A DNA stretch of 64,000 nucleotides from Terribacillus saccharophilus (GTDB taxonomy: Bacteria; Bacillota; Bacilli; Bacillales; Amphibacillaceae): the NCBI RefSeq assembly GCF_002272075.1, contig NZ_NPBJ01000021.1, positions 124,001 to 188,000 of the forward strand, in the 5' to 3' direction. The position numbers and the translations under genes are program-made. The notes beneath the pieces were generated by a model. It was given only the letters and a program-made list of their open reading frames with translations. It was not told where the DNA came from and did not search any database. Positions 9,111-18,826 of the stretch are shown here, in pieces (the first letter of the stretch is position 1; each line of letters opens with the position of its first letter).

Positions 9111-9139
9111 AAAACAGGCAAAGGGTGTTTGCCTGTTTT
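9111..9139 (-). terminator. Intrinsic terminator after rpmE
   Basis: Twelve-bp perfect stem AAAACAGGCAAA / TTTGCCTGTTTT with a 5-nt loop, 21 nt after the rpmE stop, and a T-run on the minus strand. Confidence 0.88.
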
Positions 9140-9159
9140 CTTCTTCATATCTTAAGCTA

Positions 9160-9405
9160 TTAGCTCAAGTTGTATTTCTTCTTGAAACGATCTACGCGGC
9201 CGCCAGCTTTGTCAGCTTTTTGCTTACCAGTGTAGAACGGGTGAGAAGCTGAGCTGATTTCCACACGAATCAAAGGGTAAGTGTTGCCATCTTCCCATTC
9301 GATTGTTTCGTCAGAACTCTGAGTAGAACCAGTCAAGAATTTGTAGTCAGAACTAGTATCTAGAAATACAACTTTGTTATATTTCGGATGGATTTGTTCT
9401 TTCAT
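9160..9405 (-). CDS. rpmE2: 50S ribosomal protein L31, type B (zinc-free form)
   Basis: Ribosomal large-subunit protein of 81 residues. It has the type B sequence: [42 protein letters not shown] and a [11 protein letters not shown] tail. The zinc-binding CxxC pairs of the type A protein are absent. In B. subtilis the rho-adjacent copy is the zinc-containing form and the zinc-free paralog (ytiA) lies elsewhere under Zur control; here the zinc-free form fills the housekeeping position, as recalled for staphylococci. It has its own sigma-A promoter and terminator, so it is a monocistronic unit. Confidence 0.93.
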   Translation of the reverse strand: MKEQIHPKYNKVVFLDTSSDYKFLTGSTQSSDETIEWEDGNTYPLIRVEISSASHPFYTGKQKADKAGGRVDRFKKKYNLS

Positions 9406-9493
9406 GCGTTAGCACTCCTTTTTGCCCTGAATCCCTTGGAAACAGAGTTTATTGTGAGAGACCGATAACTGTCGTGAAAGCTCACATAACGTG

Positions 9494-9522
9494 ATTATAA
9501 CAGTCTGTCTAGCCCATTGCAA
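9494..9522 (-). promoter_or_regulatory. Sigma-A promoter for rpmE2
   Basis: On the minus strand TTGCAA (9522-9517), a 17-bp spacer and a perfect TATAAT (9499-9494) stand about 90 bp before the rpmE2 start. Confidence 0.8.
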
Positions 9523-9538
9523 GAGGAAATCCATGTAA

Positions 9539-10825
9539 TCAGACGCGCTTATTCGTGCCTTTTCGTTTCATATCCTCTTCCATATTCACAAGGAATTCTT
9601 CGTTGTTTTTAGATGCTTTCAAGCGGCGCAGGAAGCGCTCTGCAAAGTCATGAGAATCCTGCATTGTCTTGCGGATCGCCCACATTTTATCCAATTGACC
9701 TTTCGAGACAAGCAATTCTTCTTTCCTTGTGCCGGAGCGGACCATATCGATTGCGGGGAAGATACGTCTTTCTGCAAGGGAACGATCCAAATGAAGCTCC
9801 ATATTACCTGTTCCTTTGAACTCTTCATAGATGACATCATCCATGCGTGAGCCTGTTTCGACAAGCGCAGTAGCAAGGATTGTGAAACTGCCGCCTTCCT
9901 CGATGTTACGAGCAGCACCGAAGAATCGTTTCGGACGGTGGAAAGCCGCTGGGTCGATACCACCGGAAAGTGTACGTCCGCTTGGCGGAATAACCAGGTT
10001 ATAAGCTCTTGCAAGACGTGTGATGCTGTCCATCAGCACAATAACATCTTTTTTGTGCTCAACCAAGCGCATTGCGCGTTCCAGTACTAATTCAGAAACC
10101 TTGATATGGTTTTCTGGTACTTCATCGAAAGTCGAGCTGACAACATCAACATCCGGATGAACGGAACGTTCGATATCCGTCACTTCCTCCGGGCGTTCAT
10201 CTACTAGCAGTATAATCAGCTTGGCATCCGGATGATTTGCTGTGATGCTGTTGGCAATCTGTTTCAGCAGCATCGTTTTCCCGGCTTTCGGAGGGGCTAC
10301 GATCAAACCGCGCTGTCCAAATCCAACAGGCGTCAACAAATCGATGATGCGTGTAGACACTTTGCGAGTCTCGGTTTCCAGTTTCATCTGCTTATCCGGA
10401 TACAAAGCTGTCAGGGCAGGAAAATGCACACGTTCCTTCGCCACTTCCGGATCTTCATTGTTCACTGCATCCACATGCAGGAGACCGTAGTAACGTTCGT
10501 TCTCTTTCGGCGGACGAACCTTACCGGAAACCTTATCACCATTACGTAAATCGAAGCGTCTAATCTGCGACGCACTGATATAAATATCTTCTGCACTCGG
10601 TGCATAATTGATAGGCCGTAGGAATCCGAAACCCTCGGATGGAATGATTTCCAGGATACCGTCCATGAAAAGGAAACCATCCTTTTCAGCTTGCGCTTTC
10701 AAAATGGCAAAGATTAATTCGCGTTTCGTCAGTTTCGCATAATAGGAAACGCGGTATTCGCGAGCCATCGCGTAAAGTTCTTTCAATGTCAATGTTTCTA
10801 GATGAGAAATAGATAGTTCAGCCAC
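9539..10825 (-). CDS. rho: Transcription termination factor Rho
   Basis: Hexameric RNA-dependent ATPase that ends untranslated transcripts. The 428-residue protein has the N-terminal Rho_N helices (about 1-45) and a cold-shock-like RNA-binding domain (about 50-120, GFGFLR). The ATPase domain has P-loop PPKAGKTMLLK, Walker B VIVLMDSITRLARAYN and the SGGIDPAA Q/R-loop region. It starts with GTG (MAELSISHLETL), with GGTGTGGTGA upstream. A promoter at 11101-11129 would give a leader of about 270 nt, comparable to the B. subtilis rho leader, which is autoregulated. Confidence 0.96.
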   Translation of the reverse strand: MAELSISHLETLTLKELYAMAREYRVSYYAKLTKRELIFAILKAQAEKDGFLFMDGILEIIPSEGFGFLRPINYAPSAEDIYISASQIRRFDLRNGDKVSGKVRPPKENERYYGLLHVDAVNNEDPEVAKERVHFPALTALYPDKQMKLETETRKVSTRIIDLLTPVGFGQRGLIVAPPKAGKTMLLKQIANSITANHPDAKLIILLVDERPEEVTDIERSVHPDVDVVSSTFDEVPENHIKVSELVLERAMRLVEHKKDVIVLMDSITRLARAYNLVIPPSGRTLSGGIDPAAFHRPKRFFGAARNIEEGGSFTILATALVETGSRMDDVIYEEFKGTGNMELHLDRSLAERRIFPAIDMVRSGTRKEELLVSKGQLDKMWAIRKTMQDSHDFAERFLRRLKASKNNEEFLVNMEEDMKRKGTNKRV

Positions 10826-11100
10826 AAAATCACCACACCTATTGTATTTAAGGACTCGTCCTTATCTGTTTGGCTGTTTAATTGATATTTCCTTCATTGG
10901 TGCTTCAAACTGGTGGAATCTAGTTCATGCTACTGGTCGTCAATCTTGACCGAAGAGGTTGCAAGGGATTCTGTAAGTCCATGCATAGCACTTGGAAGAA
11001 AAGGAAGGATGGTAGTGTATAACTAGAATAGAAGATTATAACTATCATTTTTTACCACAATACAGCTTTTTTAAACTTGCTGCGTTTTTTAGCATAACTA
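10826..11100 (-). promoter_or_regulatory. Long untranslated leader of rho
   Basis: No convincing ORF lies between the rho promoter and the GTG start. On the minus strand the leader has a C/T-rich, G-poor stretch around 10995-11020 (ACTACCATCCTTCCTTTTC), the kind of sequence Rho binds. A small inverted repeat AAGGAC/GTCCTT is at 10850-10863. Autogenous control is known for B. subtilis rho; its presence here is inferred. Confidence 0.45.
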
Positions 11101-11129
11101 ATCATACATTTTCGTACTTGAATATTCAA
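11101..11129 (-). promoter_or_regulatory. Sigma-A promoter for rho
   Basis: Minus strand TTGAAT (11129-11124), 17-bp spacer, TATGAT (11106-11101). It lies downstream of the murA terminator and about 275 bp before rho. Confidence 0.65.
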
Positions 11130-11167
11130 CTGTATTTTTTAAGTGGAACGAAGGAATTTTTATATAT

Positions 11168-11191
11168 AAAAAGACTGGCTAACGCCAGTCT
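11168..11191 (-). terminator. Intrinsic terminator after murA2
   Basis: AGACTGGC / GCCAGTCT with a 4-nt loop, followed on the minus strand by TTTTT. It is about 120 nt after the murA2 stop; the intervening stretch holds no visible gene. Confidence 0.8.
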
Positions 11192-11314
11192 CTGCATCAT
11201 GAAGGTTTGATGACAAGATTCGATTTCTTTTGCAGGCCATGCCAGCACAGATGAAGAATATCTAGATGTTTTAAAGATACCGACTTCGAGATGGATCGAA
11301 TTTCCTGCACCCCG

Positions 11315-12601
11315 TCAAGAGTTCTGAAACTGCTCGACTTCCTGCTCACTCATCTCTTCCCGCCAAATGTTAGCACCAAGTGCGAGCAGCTTTTCCGTGA
11401 TACGCTCATACCCACGATCAATATGCTCCACGCCGGTGATTTCTGTCACACCATCCGCCATTAGTGCAGCGATGATAAGTGCTGCACCTGCCCGAAGATC
11501 GCTTGCTTTTACCTTGGCTCCTTCGAGCTTGACAGCACCAGTAACGATGGAGGCTCCACCCTCTACCTTTACTTGAGCGTTCATCCGGCGCAGTTCATCA
11601 ATGTGCTTAAAACGAGCCTGATAGATGGTGTCCGTTATAACACCAGTACCATTTGCTTTAGTCAAGAGAGCAGTAAAAGGCTGCTGCAGATCAGTCGGGA
11701 AGCCAGGATAGACTAGTGTCTTTACATCCACACTATTCAGTCTTGCTCCAGGCCTTACTGTCAGCTGTTCCTCTCCTTCCACGATCTCTACACCCATCTC
11801 CCGGAGCTTTGCAAGCAACGACTCCAGATGCTGTGGAATGACATTATCGATAACTACTTCTTCCCCTTGGGAAGCAGCCAGGATTGTATACGTACCAGCC
11901 TCAATTCGATCGGGGATGATTGTATGACGGCACCCATGAAGATGATCAACCCCTTCGATACGAATCACATCGGTTCCAGCACCTTTGATCTTTGCACCCA
12001 TACTCGTTAAAAGCGTTGCTACATCAATGATTTCTGGTTCCTTTGCTGCGTTCTCAATTATTGTCTTCCCTTTGGCTCGCACCGCAGCAAGCATGATATT
12101 AATCGTCGCTCCAACACTTGGAACATCCAAGTAAATTCGCGCTCCACGCAGCTCATCCGCTCGCAGATAGATGGCACCTTGCTCATTCGTCACTTTTGCA
12201 CCTAACGCTTCGAAGCCCTTGATATGCTGATCAATAGGTCGAGGGCCAAGATAACAGCCGCCAGGTAAGCCAATGACTGCCTGCTTGAACCGTCCGAGCA
12301 TCGCCCCCATGAAATAATAGGAAGCCCGGAGTTTCTTTACTTTTCCGTTCGGAAGAGGCATGGACGTCATTGCGGAAGGATCAATTGTAATCGTCTGATC
12401 GGATTTAGATACTTTGCCGCCAATTTCTTCAAGCAAATCACTCAGCGTCTCAACATCTGATATCTCGGGCAGCCCTTCTATCGTTACGGAAGATTCAGCC
12501 AGTATAGCAGCTGGCAACAGTGCTACTGCGCTATTTTTCGCTCCGCTGATCTTCACTTTTCCTTTAAGAAGGTTTCCGCCCTCTACTAATATTTTCTGCA
12601 T
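11315..12601 (-). CDS. murAB: UDP-N-acetylglucosamine 1-carboxyvinyltransferase (MurA2/MurZ type)
   Basis: Transfers enolpyruvate from PEP to UDP-GlcNAc, the first committed step of peptidoglycan synthesis (cytosol). The 428-residue protein has Lys22-Asn23 in [13 protein letters not shown]. The fosfomycin-target loop is [13 protein letters not shown], with catalytic Cys116. DRIEAGTY and the C-terminal GAALIIAAL repeat follow. Gram-positive bacteria usually carry two MurA paralogs. Position between rho and the transaldolase gene identifies this as the second (MurAB/MurZ) paralog, by comparison with B. subtilis gene order. Confidence 0.94.
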   Translation of the reverse strand: MQKILVEGGNLLKGKVKISGAKNSAVALLPAAILAESSVTIEGLPEISDVETLSDLLEEIGGKVSKSDQTITIDPSAMTSMPLPNGKVKKLRASYYFMGAMLGRFKQAVIGLPGGCYLGPRPIDQHIKGFEALGAKVTNEQGAIYLRADELRGARIYLDVPSVGATINIMLAAVRAKGKTIIENAAKEPEIIDVATLLTSMGAKIKGAGTDVIRIEGVDHLHGCRHTIIPDRIEAGTYTILAASQGEEVVIDNVIPQHLESLLAKLREMGVEIVEGEEQLTVRPGARLNSVDVKTLVYPGFPTDLQQPFTALLTKANGTGVITDTIYQARFKHIDELRRMNAQVKVEGGASIVTGAVKLEGAKVKASDLRAGAALIIAALMADGVTEITGVEHIDRGYERITEKLLALGANIWREEMSEQEVEQFQNS

Positions 12602-12663
12602 AAGGAACTCCTCACATTTAGGATAACAGCAACGTTAGTTTCCTCTATTTTACCATAATTATA

Positions 12664-13305
12664 CTATATACGACTGTTCCAGTCTGCAAGAAATCGTTGG
12701 ATTCCAGCATCTGTCAACGGATGCTCCACAAGTTTCCGCAGGACATCAAAAGGAACGGTCGCGATATGCGCTCCCTGCTGGGCAGCTTCTGTTATATGAA
12801 GCGGATGCCTGATGGAAGCAGCGATGATTTTCGTCTGGATCTTGTGTCGATCGAAAGTCTCCGCAATATTACCAATTAGGTCCATTCCACTATGCCCGAT
12901 ATCATCCAGTCTTCCGATAAATGGCGAGACATATGTAGCTCCGGCACGCGCCGCAAGCAATGCTTGGTTCACGTTAAATATAAGCGTTACATTTGTCTTG
13001 ATATTTAACTCAGATAAAACTTTAACCGCCTTCAGCCCTTCCAGAGTCATAGGAACCTTCACGGTAATATTCGAAGCAATCTTAGCAAGTTCCTTGCCTT
13101 CTTCCACCATTTCATCTGCTTGATGTGAAACAACCTCTGCACTGACAGAGCCAGATACTTCTTCGGCTATTTCCCGGAGCCTATCGTGAAACGATACGCC
13201 CTCCTTGGCCACCAGTGTCGGATTCGTTGTCACTCCAGACAGCACACCAAGTGCATTGGATAGCTTAATTTCTTCCAAGTTCACAGTATCCACAAAGAAC
13301 TTCAT
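12664..13305 (-). CDS. tal: Transaldolase, small (TalC/FSA-like) type
   Basis: Moves dihydroxyacetone units between sugar phosphates in the non-oxidative pentose phosphate pathway. The 213-residue protein has [19 protein letters not shown], the Schiff-base lysine in NITVKVPMT (about residue 84), and [14 protein letters not shown] at 13305 has AAGGAG 8 nt upstream; a GTG 9 nt earlier would overlap that site. The short form is typical of Firmicutes (B. subtilis YwjH). Upstream is a 450-nt intergenic stretch with a repeat element. Confidence 0.93.
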   Translation of the reverse strand: MKFFVDTVNLEEIKLSNALGVLSGVTTNPTLVAKEGVSFHDRLREIAEEVSGSVSAEVVSHQADEMVEEGKELAKIASNITVKVPMTLEGLKAVKVLSELNIKTNVTLIFNVNQALLAARAGATYVSPFIGRLDDIGHSGMDLIGNIAETFDRHKIQTKIIAASIRHPLHITEAAQQGAHIATVPFDVLRKLVEHPLTDAGIQRFLADWNSRI

Positions 13306-13314
13306 TTGTTCCAC

Positions 13315-13575
13315 TCCTTAAGTAATTCCGAAGTAGTTTATGCAGGGCTCCCTTATATGGTAAAGGATTGAGTGAGTTTACGGTAAATTTCTTCGGTTTT
13401 GGTTTTGTATGCAGGAGATACATTCTCCTGTAAACGAAATAATGTCACTATACAGGTTAAGTTACCGATTTTCTCATTCCTAAACCTTATTAGTTGATGG
13501 TCATCCCGCTGAAGAGCCTAAGAAGTATGATGATAGTATTTTGTCTGTATGTTATGCTGCTTTTTGGTTTTCGGT
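13315..13575. other. Intergenic stretch without a recognised gene
   Basis: About 260 bp between tal and the repeat copy at 13576. The only clear structure is a short perfect hairpin CAGGAG-ATACATT-CTCCTG at 13412-13430, not followed by a T-run. No good promoter for tal was recognised. Confidence 0.5.
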
Positions 13576-13698
13576 GGTGTCTAGCTGCGAAAGCCAGAAA
13601 CTGTGCCGGAAGTGATAAATCCCTGCGAAAGAAAAGACCGCCTTCCTCGTGGCTTTCTCTCTTCCTTCTCCGTTCCTAAACGGCTTTCTCCGCTTTTC
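13576..13698. repeat. Hairpin-forming intergenic repeat, dispersed copy A
   Basis: About 123 bp beginning GGTGTCTAGCT and ending CCGCTTTTC. It is clearly related to the three tandem copies at 60064-60439: shared blocks are GTCTAGCT, CCAGAAAC, AATCCCTG and CGCTTTTC. The outer arms GAAAGCC (13589-13595) and GGCTTTC (13682-13688) are complementary. It lies between tal and the fbaA terminator. Confidence 0.8.
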
Positions 13699-13710
13699 GG
13701 TCTTAATAAA

Positions 13711-13745
13711 AAAAGAAAACTGTCCGTGGGGATCAGTTTTCTTTT
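13711..13745 (-). terminator. Intrinsic terminator after fbaA
   Basis: Twelve-bp perfect stem AAAAGAAAACTG / CAGTTTTCTTTT with an 11-nt loop, T-run on the minus strand. Confidence 0.85.
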
Positions 13746-13756
13746 TATGGTTTTAC

Positions 13757-14620
13757 TTACGCTTTGCCTGAGGAGCCGAATTCGCGCATTTTGCCGATTA
13801 CTGTTTCTTTAATCGCTTCGCGAGCTGGTCCTAGGTATTTACGTGGATCGTATTCATTTGGTTTTTCTGCCAATACTTCGCGGACGCGTTTAGCAGAAGA
13901 AATTTGGTTTTCTGTGTTCACATTGATTTTAGAAGTACCAAGCGTGATTGCTTTTTGGATATCTTTTGTCGGGATACCAGTACCGCCGTGCAATACCAAT
14001 GGAAGGCTTGTTGTGTTGAAGATCTCTTCCATACGGTCGAAACCAAGGTTTGGTTCGCCTTTATAAGGGCCGTGTACAGAACCAAGCGCTGGTGCGAAGC
14101 AGTCAACGCCTGTTTCTTCCACTAGCTGTTTACATTCAGAAGGAATCGCATACGCTGCGTCTGCATCGTCTACGATAAGATCGTCTTCTTGTCCACCAAT
14201 TCGGCCGAGTTCTGCTTCAACAGATACGCCGTGGAAGTGTGCAAGTTCTACTACCTTCTTCGTAAGTGCGATGTTTTCTTCCAATGGATGGTGGGAGCCA
14301 TCGATCATTACGGAAGTGAAACCAGCATGGATCGCTTTCGCACATGTTTCGAAACTGGAACCGTGGTCAAGGTGAATTGCTACTGGGACAGTGATGTTAT
14401 AGTCTTCTAAAAGACCTTTAACCATCAATACAACTGTCTTGAAGCCACCCATATATTTCGCTGCCCCTTCGGATACACCAAGGATGACAGGAGAGCTTTC
14501 TTCCTGTGCTGCTTGCAGGATTGCTTGTGTGAATTCAAGGTTGTTGATGTTAAACTGTCCTACAGCATAGTGATTATCTTTTGCTACATCTAGCATTTCT
14601 TTCATTGATACTAAAGGCAT
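13757..14620 (-). CDS. fbaA: Class II fructose-bisphosphate aldolase
   Basis: Zinc-dependent aldolase of glycolysis and gluconeogenesis (cytosol). The 287-residue protein shows the VAIHLDHG metal/catalytic motif (about residues 80-87), MIDGSHHP, the [11 protein letters not shown] loop and LHGGTGIP with a zinc-ligand histidine. NVNTENQ holds the phosphate site near the C-terminus. AAGGAGG lies 9 nt before the ATG. Monocistronic, with its own promoter and terminator; it keeps its usual place next to spo0F. Confidence 0.96.
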   Translation of the reverse strand: MPLVSMKEMLDVAKDNHYAVGQFNINNLEFTQAILQAAQEESSPVILGVSEGAAKYMGGFKTVVLMVKGLLEDYNITVPVAIHLDHGSSFETCAKAIHAGFTSVMIDGSHHPLEENIALTKKVVELAHFHGVSVEAELGRIGGQEDDLIVDDADAAYAIPSECKQLVEETGVDCFAPALGSVHGPYKGEPNLGFDRMEEIFNTTSLPLVLHGGTGIPTKDIQKAITLGTSKINVNTENQISSAKRVREVLAEKPNEYDPRKYLGPAREAIKETVIGKMREFGSSGKA

Positions 14621-14680
14621 AACAAAAATCCTCCTTCAAATTTGCACGACGGTCGGCAACTATCTATGTGAAGTCGTGTA

Positions 14681-14709
14681 TTTATCGCTTCCATACATAA
14701 GAATACCAA
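14681..14709 (-). promoter_or_regulatory. Probable sigma-A promoter for fbaA
   Basis: Minus strand TTGGTA (14709-14704), 17-bp spacer, GATAAA (14686-14681), about 60 bp before the start codon. Confidence 0.5.
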
Positions 14710-14743
14710 CTCACCCGTCATGGTGCAACATTTCCTGCACTTT

Positions 14744-15121
14744 TTATACTTGATTCGACCCCTGTTTTACTGCTTGATTCACCAGTTTTCGCACATTTAG
14801 TATGTCAAAAGGCTTAGCAAGCACACAAATTAGAAAGTCATAATTCTGCAAGAAAGTTTCTGCTTCCTCCGCCAATCCACTCATCATGATTGTCGGGATA
14901 GACAAACCCTGTTCCTTCAGCCTATCTAGTACCGCTGGTCCATCGAGCACCGGCAGCTTATAATCGATTAGCAGTAAATCCGGCTTCTGTCTTTTTATCT
15001 GATCAAGAGCTTTTGCTCCTGTGCCGACGGAAATCACTTCATGTCCTTCTTCCCGGATGACTTCCTCCAGCAAAATTCTGATACCTGGCTGGTCATCCAC
15101 GATCAACACGTGCTTACTCAT
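14744..15121 (-). CDS. spo0F: Sporulation initiation phosphotransferase Spo0F
   Basis: Single-domain response regulator of the phosphorelay: it takes phosphate from sensor kinases and passes it to Spo0B and on to Spo0A. The 125-residue receiver domain has VDDQPGIR (acidic pocket Asp9-Asp10 followed by the Gln typical of Spo0F), phospho-acceptor Asp53 in LLLIDYKLP, and AKPFD with the conserved lysine. The switch position usually held by threonine is serine here (MMSG). AGGGGG is 8 nt before the chosen ATG; a second ATG 6 nt upstream is too close to it. There is no output domain. Confidence 0.93.
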   Translation of the reverse strand: MSKHVLIVDDQPGIRILLEEVIREEGHEVISVGTGAKALDQIKRQKPDLLLIDYKLPVLDGPAVLDRLKEQGLSIPTIMMSGLAEEAETFLQNYDFLICVLAKPFDILNVRKLVNQAVKQGSNQV

Positions 15122-15141
15122 CCGCATATCCCCCTAGAAAA

Positions 15142-15165
15142 CGAAGCAAGCAACAGCTTGCTTCG
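15142..15165 (-). terminator. Hairpin between pyrG and spo0F
   Basis: CGAAGCAAGC / GCTTGCTTCG, a perfect 10-bp stem with a 4-nt loop, followed on the minus strand by TTTTC. It probably ends pyrG transcripts and also lies in the spo0F leader. The outer end contains TGTCGAA, a match to the Spo0A-box core. Confidence 0.6.
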
Positions 15166-15198
15166 ACATAATGTTCACTGCTGTGACCCAATTACACC

Positions 15199-15226
15199 TT
15201 TTTCTAGTAAAAAGCTCCAAATTCCT
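15199..15226 (-). promoter_or_regulatory. Possible sigma-H promoter for spo0F
   Basis: Minus strand AGGAATTT (15226-15219), 13-nt gap, then AGAAAAA (15205-15199), against the sigma-H pattern AGGAwWW / GAATww. The -35 match is good and the -10 partial. B. subtilis spo0F is known to use sigma-H. Confidence 0.4.
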
Positions 15227-15262
15227 GCTTCTCCACTCAAAATATTGTATACGGTCGTACAA

Positions 15263-16879
<1,617 letters not shown>

Positions 16880-16937
16880 TCATTTCTAGCATTTATTTAT
16901 AGAATACCCATGTCCTTAAAAAAGTTTGATAAAAAAT

Positions 16938-16989
16938 AAAAAGCGTCCCCTTTGTTAAGGGAACGCGTCTTCGGACAATTAAAGAGCCC
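16938..16989 (-). promoter_or_regulatory. pyrG transcription attenuator (reiterative-G type)
   Basis: The predicted transcript starts GGGCUCUUU at 16989. It is followed by a terminator: GCGTTCCCTT / AAGGGGACGC on the minus strand (16966-16957 and 16952-16943), then a long T-rich run. This matches B. subtilis pyrG, where low CTP causes extra G residues at the 5' end that pair with the C/U-rich strand of the terminator and prevent termination. The UUCCCUU in the stem is the likely target. Confidence 0.85.
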
Positions 16990-16996
16990 ACATAAA

Positions 16997-17025
16997 ATAA
17001 TACTGATTCTACAGTGTAAAGTCAA
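16997..17025 (-). promoter_or_regulatory. Sigma-A promoter for pyrG
   Basis: Minus strand TTGACT (17025-17020), 17-bp spacer, TATTAT (17002-16997), then 7 nt to the GGGCTC start. Confidence 0.88.
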
Positions 17026-17049
17026 TAACATTCAGCGATTATAATTCGC

Positions 17050-17595
17050 TTAGCGGTCTTCCTCATCGTCATCTTCTTCACCAGTAATATGCATGTCTTC
17101 TCCGACGATTTCACGAGTATCTTCGTCTGTGTCCTCACTTTGATAATCACCTTCGTAATCATCTTCCGCGACGTCATCGTCAGCTAGATCGTCATCTTCC
17201 TCTTCATCGCCGAAATCTTCGTCAAAGCCTTCTTCGTCCAGTGTGAAGTCTTCTTCAAGATCGTCAAGATCCTCATCTTCCTCCGCCACACGTTTCTTCC
17301 TTTTCTTCGTAGGTTCAACTGTAACATCTTCGTCAAATTGATCCACTGTATACCAGCTTTTCAATCCCCAAAGATTGGATCCTGCTGTCATGAAGCGACC
17401 ATCTACGTTCAAGTCCGTATAGAACTGAAGCAAGTATTCTTCACGTAGATTGGAGCTCAATTTTTTGATGTCAGCTACTTTATTGAATAACTCTTTATAA
17501 TCGGTTGCTTTGTTTTCTTCCTCAAGAATCAGATTCGTCAATTCCACGAGGGAAAAGTCAGCAAGCTCTTCTTTGCTGTATTCTTTCAAACCCAC
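17050..17595 (-). CDS. rpoE: DNA-directed RNA polymerase delta subunit
   Basis: Gram-positive RNA polymerase accessory subunit that helps enzyme recycling and promoter selectivity. The 181-residue protein has the N-terminal HARE-HTH domain (about 1-85, with LLQFYTDLNVDGRFM and LWGLKSWY). A basic linker (KKRKKR) and a very acidic C-terminal tail of about 80 Asp/Glu-rich residues follow. The start is taken as GTG at 17595 (MGLKEYSKEEL, matching the family N-terminus), with AAAGGGAG about 10 nt upstream. The ATG at 17619 would put this ribosome binding site inside the gene. Confidence 0.93.
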   Translation of the reverse strand: MGLKEYSKEELADFSLVELTNLILEEENKATDYKELFNKVADIKKLSSNLREEYLLQFYTDLNVDGRFMTAGSNLWGLKSWYTVDQFDEDVTVEPTKKRKKRVAEEDEDLDDLEEDFTLDEEGFDEDFGDEEEDDDLADDDVAEDDYEGDYQSEDTDEDTREIVGEDMHITGEEDDDEEDR

Positions 17596-17704
17596 TGTCA
17601 CAGCACTCCCTTTATCCATAAGTTGGTTATGTTCACGTCTACCGTTTTAGAACCATACCTTACATTATATTGCCAGGCCTATCAAAATGCAATATTTCTT
17701 CAGA

Positions 17705-18763
17705 TCAGCGGCGTTTTTTACCTTGTTTGACTTGCTTTGATAGCTGTTTGAACTGTTTTTTCTGTTCCAGCTGTGCTTTGGCAGATGTCTTATTATCAAG
17801 ATACTGAAGCTCTCGCTGCAGCTTAAAATAGCTGCGGAGCCGCTCTTCCTCCAGCTCACCGGTCTGCACCGCCTCTTGCACTCGGCATCCAGGTTCATTG
17901 TTGTGTGTGCAATCACGGAAACGGCATGTTTCTCCCAATTGTTCAATATCGGTAAAAGCTGCTGACACACCAGTGTGCTGCTGATCCCATAGCTGCAGTT
18001 CACGCATGCCAGGGGTATCGATAATCATGCCGCCGCCTGGCAGCTGTACGAGCTCACGATGCGTTGTCGTATGCTTGCCTTTGCCATCATCTTCACGAAT
18101 CCCCCCTGCCAGTTGTACATCTTTTCCATACAGCATGTTGACAAGGGTGGATTTACCTGCACCTGAAGAACCTAAGAAGGCCGCGGTTATACCGGGAGCT
18201 AGCTGCTTGCTGATCGCGTCAATTCCTCTTCTGTCAACTGCGCTCGTAACATGGATAGGCACACCTGGAGCTATTGCTTCCACTTCACTATATTTCTCCT
18301 CCAAGTTCCTACACAGGTCCCCTTTGCTTAAAACGATGACCGGTGATGCACCACTGTCATAAGCTGCCAATAAATAGCGTTCCAGTCTGCGAAGATTATA
18401 ATCCTGATTTAACGCCATAACCAAATACACGTAATCGACATTCACTGCGACAATCTGTTCCTTTGTCACCGCTCCTGCCTCTTTGCGGGAAAACTTACTT
18501 TTCCGTGGCAGTAAAGCGTGTATTGTCGCTTTCCCTTCTTCATGCCGGGCATCGACTAACACCCAATCCCCGACAGCTGGAAAATCCCCAGTTTGCCGAA
18601 ACTTCCCTGATGCTGTCGCAAGCATTTCTCCTCGGTCATCCAGCACTCTGTACATATGTTTATGCTCCAGCACGATACGAGCAGGCGTCAAAGCCTTATC
18701 ATATATTTGCTTTACTGCTTCCAATTCGTCATTCCATCCTAATAAATTCAATGCTTCGTTCAT
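17705..18763 (-). CDS. RsgA-like circularly permuted ribosome GTPase (second paralog)
   Basis: Predicted small-subunit maturation GTPase of 352 residues. Layout: N-terminal OB-fold (about 30-100), then GTPase motifs in permuted order with G4 VLSKGDL first, then G1 GSSGAGKSTLVN and G3 IDTPGMREL. A zinc knuckle CRFRDCTHNNEPGC and a lysine-rich tail end the protein. Strong ribosome binding site AGGAGG. The main rsgA of Bacillaceae normally lies in the prkC-rpe cluster, so this copy between rpoE and a cardiolipin synthase gene is probably a divergent paralog, possibly for stress or salt conditions (inference). Confidence 0.88.
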   Translation of the reverse strand: MNEALNLLGWNDELEAVKQIYDKALTPARIVLEHKHMYRVLDDRGEMLATASGKFRQTGDFPAVGDWVLVDARHEEGKATIHALLPRKSKFSRKEAGAVTKEQIVAVNVDYVYLVMALNQDYNLRRLERYLLAAYDSGASPVIVLSKGDLCRNLEEKYSEVEAIAPGVPIHVTSAVDRRGIDAISKQLAPGITAAFLGSSGAGKSTLVNMLYGKDVQLAGGIREDDGKGKHTTTHRELVQLPGGGMIIDTPGMRELQLWDQQHTGVSAAFTDIEQLGETCRFRDCTHNNEPGCRVQEAVQTGELEEERLRSYFKLQRELQYLDNKTSAKAQLEQKKQFKQLSKQVKQGKKRR

Positions 18764-18796
18764 GTTTTCCTCCTAATGGTTGCTTTTTTAGCCATA

Positions 18797-18823
18797 ATAA
18801 AAAGGACTGTTTGCACAGCCCTC
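18797..18823 (-). terminator. Terminator upstream of the RsgA paralog
   Basis: Stem GGgCTGT / ACAGtCC (one mismatch) at 18804-18821, followed on the minus strand by TTTTTATT. It starts 5 nt after the stop codon of the 52-residue ORF at 18827-18985. Confidence 0.6.
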
Positions 18824-18826
18824 CCA

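Noticed and set aside
9488-9504. Possible Zur box over the -10 of rpmE2 (AACGTGATTATAACAGT)
   Set aside because: Five mismatches to the pattern, and most symmetry comes from the TATAAT box itself; far weaker than the znuA sites.
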